Shown here piece after piece: positions 7,011 to 9,989 of a stretch of 9,989 bases of DNA (the stretch's first letter is position 1; each line of letters starts with the position of its first letter). Location: contig DATMBH010000052.1 of assembly GCA_035559335.1 (NCBI GenBank), positions 1 to 9,989 of the forward strand. The letters are read 5' to 3'. The translations under genes were made by a program, and so were the position numbers. Origin of the DNA: DASXPG01 sp035559335 (GTDB taxonomy: Bacteria; Gemmatimonadota; Gemmatimonadetes; Gemmatimonadales; JACORV01). The notes under the pieces are model-generated. The model was not told the DNA's origin, did not search any database, and was given only the letters and a program-made list of their open reading frames with translations.

Positions 7011-8536
7011 TGTTGCTGAACGTTCTTCAGGAAGCTCAGGTCGTGGCCCTTGGCCTTCAGCATCCCCTCGAAGGCCGTCTTGTCCACCGACTTGATCCAG
7101 GCCTCGTAGGGCTCGACGATCTTCTTGTCCACCAGATCGAACAGGGCGTCGTTCATCGTCACCATGCCGAGCTTCTTGTTGGTCTGCATCATGGACGGGA
7201 TCTGGAATGTCTTGCCCTCGCGGATCAAGTTACTGATCGCGGGAATCGCGATGAGTATCTCGCGCGCCGCCGCCCTTCCGCCGCCGATCCGCTTCACCAG
7301 CACCTGCGCCACCACGCCTTTCAGCGACTCGCTCAACATCACGCGGATCTGGCTCTGCCGGTCGGCGGGGAACTGGTCGATGATGCGGTCGATGGTCGAT
7401 GGGGCCGTGGTGGTGTGCAGGGTTCCGAACACCAGGTGCCCGGTCTCGGCCGTCTCGATCGCGATCTCGATCGTCTCCAGGTCGCGCATCTCGCCCACCA
7501 GCACGATGTCCGGGTCCTCCCGCAGGGCGGCGCGCAGCGCCCGTTTGAACGACTGGGTGTGCAGGGCCACCTGCCGCTGGGTGATGATGCAAGACTTGTT
7601 CTCGTGTACGAACTCGATCGGGTCCTCAATCGTGATGATGTGGTCGGTGCGCTTGCGGTTGATCAGATCGATCATCGCGGCCAGCGTGGTGGACTTGCCC
7701 GAGCCCGTTGGGCCGGTGACCAGCACCAGGCCCTTGGACAGGAAGCACAGCTTCTGCACCTCCTCGGTCACGCCGAGCTCCTCGACGGTCTGGATCTTGG
7801 TCGGAATGACGCGGAACACCGCCGCCGGTCCCTTGCGGTCCTTGAGCACGTTGCCGCGGAACCGTGCCAGCCCCAGGATCTCGTAGGCGAAGTCGGTATC
7901 GTTGGTCTCGGTCCATTCCTTCTTGTTGCGCTCGGGCATGATGGAGAACAGCAGCGCCTGCATCTCGTCCACGGTCAGGGCCTGGTAGCCCTCGAGCCGC
8001 TGCATCTCGCCCGACTTGCGGATGATGGGCGGCTCGCCGACGCGCAGGTGCAGGTCCGAGGAACCCGACTTCACCAGCTTGGTGAGCATCTCCTGGATGC
8101 GCTCTTCGGCGGCCGATGCCTCCTCGCTCACGCGAACCGACGCGGCACGGGGCGCGCTCTCCGGCACCGCGGCCGCGGCGGCGGCCATCATCGCCTCCAT
8201 CGGCATCGCGATCGCCGCCGACGAGCGGCGCGGCTTGGCGGGCCCGATCGACACCTGCACATCGTTAGGCCCGAGGTGCATCAGTTCCACGTCCACGCGC
8301 TTGCCGTCCACCACGTAGCCGAACGCCATTCGGCTCTCGGCGTCGAGATGGTCCTTCATCCCGTCCGGGGCGATCTCCCGAACCAGTGCCATGATCTTCG
8401 GCTTGGTAAGGGCTTCCTTCGTCACCGGTCGGTCATTGCCGTCGACCTCGAGCATGACGGCCTGCCCGCTCTGCATCCGCAGCGCAGAGGCGCTGTTCTG
8501 GAACATCGCCTGAACGAACTTGTCGAGGACCGCCAT
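7007..8536 (-). CDS. pilT: PilT-type type IV pilus retraction ATPase with duplicated N-terminal domain (509 aa)
   Basis: PilT is the cytoplasmic hexameric motor that disassembles type IV pili and drives twitching and DNA uptake. Residues about 147-509 match a whole PilT: SSDLHLRVGEPP (159-170), DFAYEILGLARFRGNV (215-230), Walker A GPTGSGKS (275-282), Asp box TIEDPIEFVH (302-311), Walker B DIVLVGEMRD (343-352), His box HLVFGTLHTTTA (367-378) and the retraction motif AISNLIREGK (433-442; usually AIRNLIRE). The HTTTAPSTIDRIIDQFP form is that of PilT rather than PilU. The protein is about 150 residues longer than usual: residues 4-97 look like a worn second copy of the PilT N-terminal domain, joined by an Ala/Pro-rich linker (about 98-145). 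Its ATG overlaps the upstream TGA (TGATG), with GAGGTGA 7 nt before the start. It follows a coiled-coil protein and precedes an S9 peptidase, overlapped by 4 nt. No other pilus genes are in the window. Confidence 0.92.
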   Translation of the reverse strand: MAVLDKFVQAMFQNSASALRMQSGQAVMLEVDGNDRPVTKEALTKPKIMALVREIAPDGMKDHLDAESRMAFGYVVDGKRVDVELMHLGPNDVQVSIGPAKPRRSSAAIAMPMEAMMAAAAAAVPESAPRAASVRVSEEASAAEERIQEMLTKLVKSGSSDLHLRVGEPPIIRKSGEMQRLEGYQALTVDEMQALLFSIMPERNKKEWTETNDTDFAYEILGLARFRGNVLKDRKGPAAVFRVIPTKIQTVEELGVTEEVQKLCFLSKGLVLVTGPTGSGKSTTLAAMIDLINRKRTDHIITIEDPIEFVHENKSCIITQRQVALHTQSFKRALRAALREDPDIVLVGEMRDLETIEIAIETAETGHLVFGTLHTTTAPSTIDRIIDQFPADRQSQIRVMLSESLKGVVAQVLVKRIGGGRAAAREILIAIPAISNLIREGKTFQIPSMMQTNKKLGMVTMNDALFDLVDKKIVEPYEAWIKSVDKTAFEGMLKAKGHDLSFLKNVQQQ

Positions 8537-9042
8537 CAGGACTTCACCTCAGGGGCCGGGAGGTCCGGAGCCGGGGGTGGCGCTTGCGGCGCCTTGATCC
8601 CCATCTGGCTCTCACGTAACACGCGCTGCGCCATGCGCTCGGCCGCGGCCTTCTCGGCCTCCTTCTCAGCGGCGCGCCTCAGTTCTTCCTCGTGGCGCTG
8701 GCGCTGGTCGGCCTCGATGGTGGCCTTCATCACCCGCTCCAGCATCACCTTGAAACCCGTGATCCCTTCGCGCATCGTGCGAGCCCGCATGGTCTGGCTG
8801 CCGCGGGCGCACTGGACCGACAGGCCGCCGGCCTGGTCGGCAAGCGGGCCCAGATTCTTCATCATGGCCTGCTGCCGGATCTGCTGCAGCTGGCGCACGA
8901 TCTGCTGGGAGATGCTGTCCGCCTCCTTCTTCGCGGCGGCGTATTCCTCCGCCTTGCGAAGCAGGTGGTCGCACTGCAGCAGCAGGTTCTCCATGAACAC
9001 CACTTCCTCTTCGACTTTCGCCGACAACTTGCGACCAGCCAT
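8536..9042 (-). CDS. Coiled-coil protein of unknown function coupled to PilT (168 aa)
   Basis: I do not recognise this protein. It has no signal peptide or membrane segment, so it should be cytoplasmic. It is almost wholly helical and charged: about 5-62 (with VEEEVVFMENLLLQCDHLLRKAEE style heptads and a Gln-rich QQIVRQLQQIRQQ stretch), a short break NLGPLADQAGG (63-73), then 85-145 ending in an Arg/Glu/Ala-rich coiled coil (HEEELRRAAEKEAEKAAAER). The tail (149-165) is Pro/Ala-rich. Cysteines are C24 and C78. The start at 9042 is preceded by AGGT about 7 nt upstream and lies 6 nt after the nitroreductase stop; its TGA overlaps the pilT ATG by one base. That coupling makes a role as a PilT partner, adaptor or regulator plausible, but it is inferred only from position. 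Confidence 0.82.
   Translation of the reverse strand: MAGRKLSAKVEEEVVFMENLLLQCDHLLRKAEEYAAAKKEADSISQQIVRQLQQIRQQAMMKNLGPLADQAGGLSVQCARGSQTMRARTMREGITGFKVMLERVMKATIEADQRQRHEEELRRAAEKEAEKAAAERMAQRVLRESQMGIKAPQAPPPAPDLPAPEVKS
8544..8550 (-). promoter_or_regulatory. Shine-Dalgarno site of pilT inside the upstream gene
   Basis: GAGGTGA on the minus strand lies 7 nt before the pilT ATG at 8536, within the last codons of the coiled-coil gene. With the TGATG overlap it supports coupled translation and fixes the pilT start, which includes the extra N-terminal domain. Confidence 0.65.
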
Positions 9043-9048
9043 TTGGAC

Positions 9049-9789
9049 CTACCCCCTGTTCCAGACCAGCACCTGGTCGAGCGATTTGCGCACCAGGTCC
9101 GGCACCCGCGCCCCCGGCGCCGGATACCCCACGGGCATCACCAGGAACGCCCGTTCGTTGGCCGGCCGCTGCAGGAGCTCCCCCAAAAACTGCATCGGAC
9201 TCGGCGTGTGCGTGAGGGTCACCAGTCCCATGTTGTGAACCGCTGCGATGAACAGCCCCGCTGCGATGCCGCACGACTCCTGCACGTAGTAGTGGGCGCG
9301 CCGGGTCCCGTCCGGCCGCAGCCCGTAGCGCTGCTCGAACAGCACGACTATGTAGGGCGCGTCGGTGAGATGGGCCTTGACCGCGTCAGTTCCCAGCGGG
9401 CGCAGCGCCTCGATCCACTCGCGGCCCATGCGACCAGCGTAGTTGACCCGCTCCTCGTGCTCGGCCGCCTCCCGGATCCGCCGCTTGAGTTCCGGGTCGT
9501 CCACAACTACGAAGGTCCACGGCTGCTGGTGCGCGCCCGATGGCGCCGTGCTGGCCGTCATGACCGCCAGCTCGATCAGCTCCCGCGGCACCGGCTCGCG
9601 GGAGAAGTGGCGGGTGGTGCGCCGGGCATTCATCAGCTCGTAGAACCCGCGCGAGCGCTCCAGCATCTCGGCGGGCTCGCGCCTCACGTGCCTGAGGGCC
9701 ACAAACCGCGCCGTCCCCTCCGTCTCCTCCGTGCCCCCTGTGCCCCCTGTGCCCCCTGTGCCCTCCGTGCCCTTCGTGCCCTCCATCAT
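9049..9789 (-). CDS. Nitroreductase-fold flavoprotein resembling iodotyrosine deiodinase
   Basis: This FMN enzyme belongs to the nitroreductase superfamily, and its blocks fit the iodotyrosine deiodinase (IYD) branch, which reductively removes halogen from halotyrosines. Visible are the FMN-phosphate region NARRTTRHFS (54-63), TAPSGAHQQPWTFVVVDDPE (81-100), ERVNYAGRMGREW (113-125), HYYVQESCGIAAG (166-178), LVTLTHTPSP (189-198), RPANERAFLVMPVGYPAPGA (208-227) and VPDLVRKSLDQVLV (229-242). Glu113, Tyr117 and Lys138 have the same spacing as the Glu157-Tyr161-Lys182 lid residues that bind iodotyrosine in human IYD. No membrane anchor is present, as in bacterial homologues. The N-terminus (EGTKGTEGTGGTGGTGGTEE) is encoded by a 9-nt minisatellite; the conserved protein begins near residue 30, where a GTG (9702) could be the true start. 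The ATG at 9789 overlaps the upstream TGA (ATGA). Actual substrate is unknown. Confidence 0.88.
   Translation of the reverse strand: MMEGTKGTEGTGGTGGTGGTEETEGTARFVALRHVRREPAEMLERSRGFYELMNARRTTRHFSREPVPRELIELAVMTASTAPSGAHQQPWTFVVVDDPELKRRIREAAEHEERVNYAGRMGREWIEALRPLGTDAVKAHLTDAPYIVVLFEQRYGLRPDGTRRAHYYVQESCGIAAGLFIAAVHNMGLVTLTHTPSPMQFLGELLQRPANERAFLVMPVGYPAPGARVPDLVRKSLDQVLVWNRG
9716..9787 (-). repeat. 9-nt minisatellite at the start of the deiodinase-like gene (about 8 units)
   Basis: In plus-strand phase the units are CCCTCCGTC, TCCTCCGTG, CCCCCTGTG (three identical copies, 9734-9760), CCCTCCGTG, CCCTTCGTG and CCCTCCATC. The last unit includes bases of the start codons, so the repeat reaches the very start of the gene. 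The unit is a multiple of three and encodes EGT/GGT triplets, so copy changes lengthen or shorten the N-terminus in frame. Confidence 0.85.
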
Positions 9790-9989
9790 CTAATCGCCTC
9801 TCTCAGAACCCTTCCATTCACCCGCTCCATCGGAGCAATCCCAAGCAACCGGGCCAGCGTCGGCGCGATGTCGGTCACGGCAGCGCGTTCCTGATACAGC
9901 CCGGGCCGAATGCCGGGGCCCCAGAGCAGGATCGGCACCCTGGTGTCGGGATCGCGCGGCTGCCCGTGCTCGGCGATGCGCAAACCGGT
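9786..9989 (-). CDS. Alkaline phosphatase / type I phosphodiesterase family protein, C-terminal part only
   Basis: The frame enters from the right edge (first codons encode TGLRIAEHGQP) and ends with TGA at 9788-9786, giving 67 visible residues. EHGQPRDPDTRVPILLWGPG followed by IRPG, TDIAPTLARLLGI and VNGRVL is the characteristic C-terminus of the alkaline phosphatase superfamily branch that holds PafA-type phosphatases and nucleotide pyrophosphatases/phosphodiesterases. The His of EHGQP corresponds to a conserved zinc ligand near the C-terminus. These enzymes are usually exported, but the N-terminus is outside the window. The stop overlaps the nitroreductase ATG (ATGA), making it the visible head of the minus-strand gene group. 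Substrate is unknown, and a sulfatase-like relative is a less likely alternative. Confidence 0.82.
   Translation of the reverse strand, partial: TGLRIAEHGQPRDPDTRVPILLWGPGIRPGLYQERAAVTDIAPTLARLLGIAPMERVNGRVLREAIR

Noticed and set aside
6869..9238. Very long plus-strand open frame (789 codons) opposite pilT and the coiled-coil gene
   Set aside because: The translation is repetitive His/Leu/Arg-rich sequence without motifs, while the minus strand encodes an unmistakable PilT. It is a codon-bias shadow.
9716..9787. CRISPR array or direct-repeat locus
   Set aside because: The units are 9 nt with no spacers, lie inside a reading frame and form a minisatellite.
9049..9789. BluB (cobalamin lower-ligand synthesis) as the identity of the nitroreductase
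   Set aside because: The E-x3-Y...K lid residues and the HYYVQES and VPDLVRKSLD blocks fit iodotyrosine deiodinase better, and no cobalamin genes are nearby.
8692..9894. Plus-strand open frame of 400 codons opposite the nitroreductase
   Set aside because: It is a shadow of the coiled-coil and nitroreductase genes, including a meaningless CAPCAPCA run from the minisatellite.
1..9989. Defence system, prophage, transposon or integron
   Set aside because: No transposase, integrase, nuclease, toxin-antitoxin pair, terminal repeats or tRNA attachment site could be found. All recognised genes are ordinary metabolic, envelope or pilus genes.

Overview
This is a gene-dense, GC-rich chromosomal window. 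It has little intergenic DNA, many start/stop overlaps, no RNA genes, no mobile elements and no CRISPR array. The recognisable products point to an aerobic or respiratory, free-living bacterium with type IV pili: ETF-quinone oxidoreductase, type II NADH dehydrogenase, a PilT motor and two secreted S9 peptidases. The GC content and the S9 peptidases with their typical N-termini would fit Gemmatimonadota or a similar soil phylum. That is an inference from overall character, not a demonstrated placement.

Left block, minus strand (1-1646). A secreted CsgG-like protein with an extra C-terminal domain is followed after 25 nt by a 63-codon putative membrane protein. That ORF overlaps, by TGATG, the start of a secreted S9 peptidase running off the left edge. 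A candidate promoter and a 14-bp perfect palindrome lie upstream, in the 163-nt divergent gap 1647-1809.

Central block, plus strand (1810-4902). This holds an electron-transfer flavoprotein:quinone oxidoreductase and a type II NADH dehydrogenase. Both are flavoproteins that feed electrons to the quinone pool. They are separated by 99 nt containing a heptamer repeat and an imperfect inverted repeat. The ETF-QO lacks one of the four cysteines that normally hold its [4Fe-4S] cluster.

Right block, minus strand (9989 down to 4899). Five genes run head to tail with junctions of -4, +6, -1 and -4 nt: an alkaline-phosphatase-family protein (partial), a nitroreductase closely resembling iodotyrosine deiodinase, an unrecognised coiled-coil protein, a long PilT-type ATPase with an apparent degenerate duplicate of its N-terminal domain, and a complete secreted S9 peptidase. 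The last gene converges on the NADH dehydrogenase with overlapping stop codons.

The points most worth following up are the iodotyrosine-deiodinase-like active site, the coiled-coil/PilT pair with its duplicated PilT N-domain, the altered Fe-S site of the ETF-QO, and a GC-rich 9-nt minisatellite. The minisatellite forms the N-terminus of the deiodinase homologue, and a related one sits inside the S9 peptidase. No stretch over 300 bases lacks a gene.
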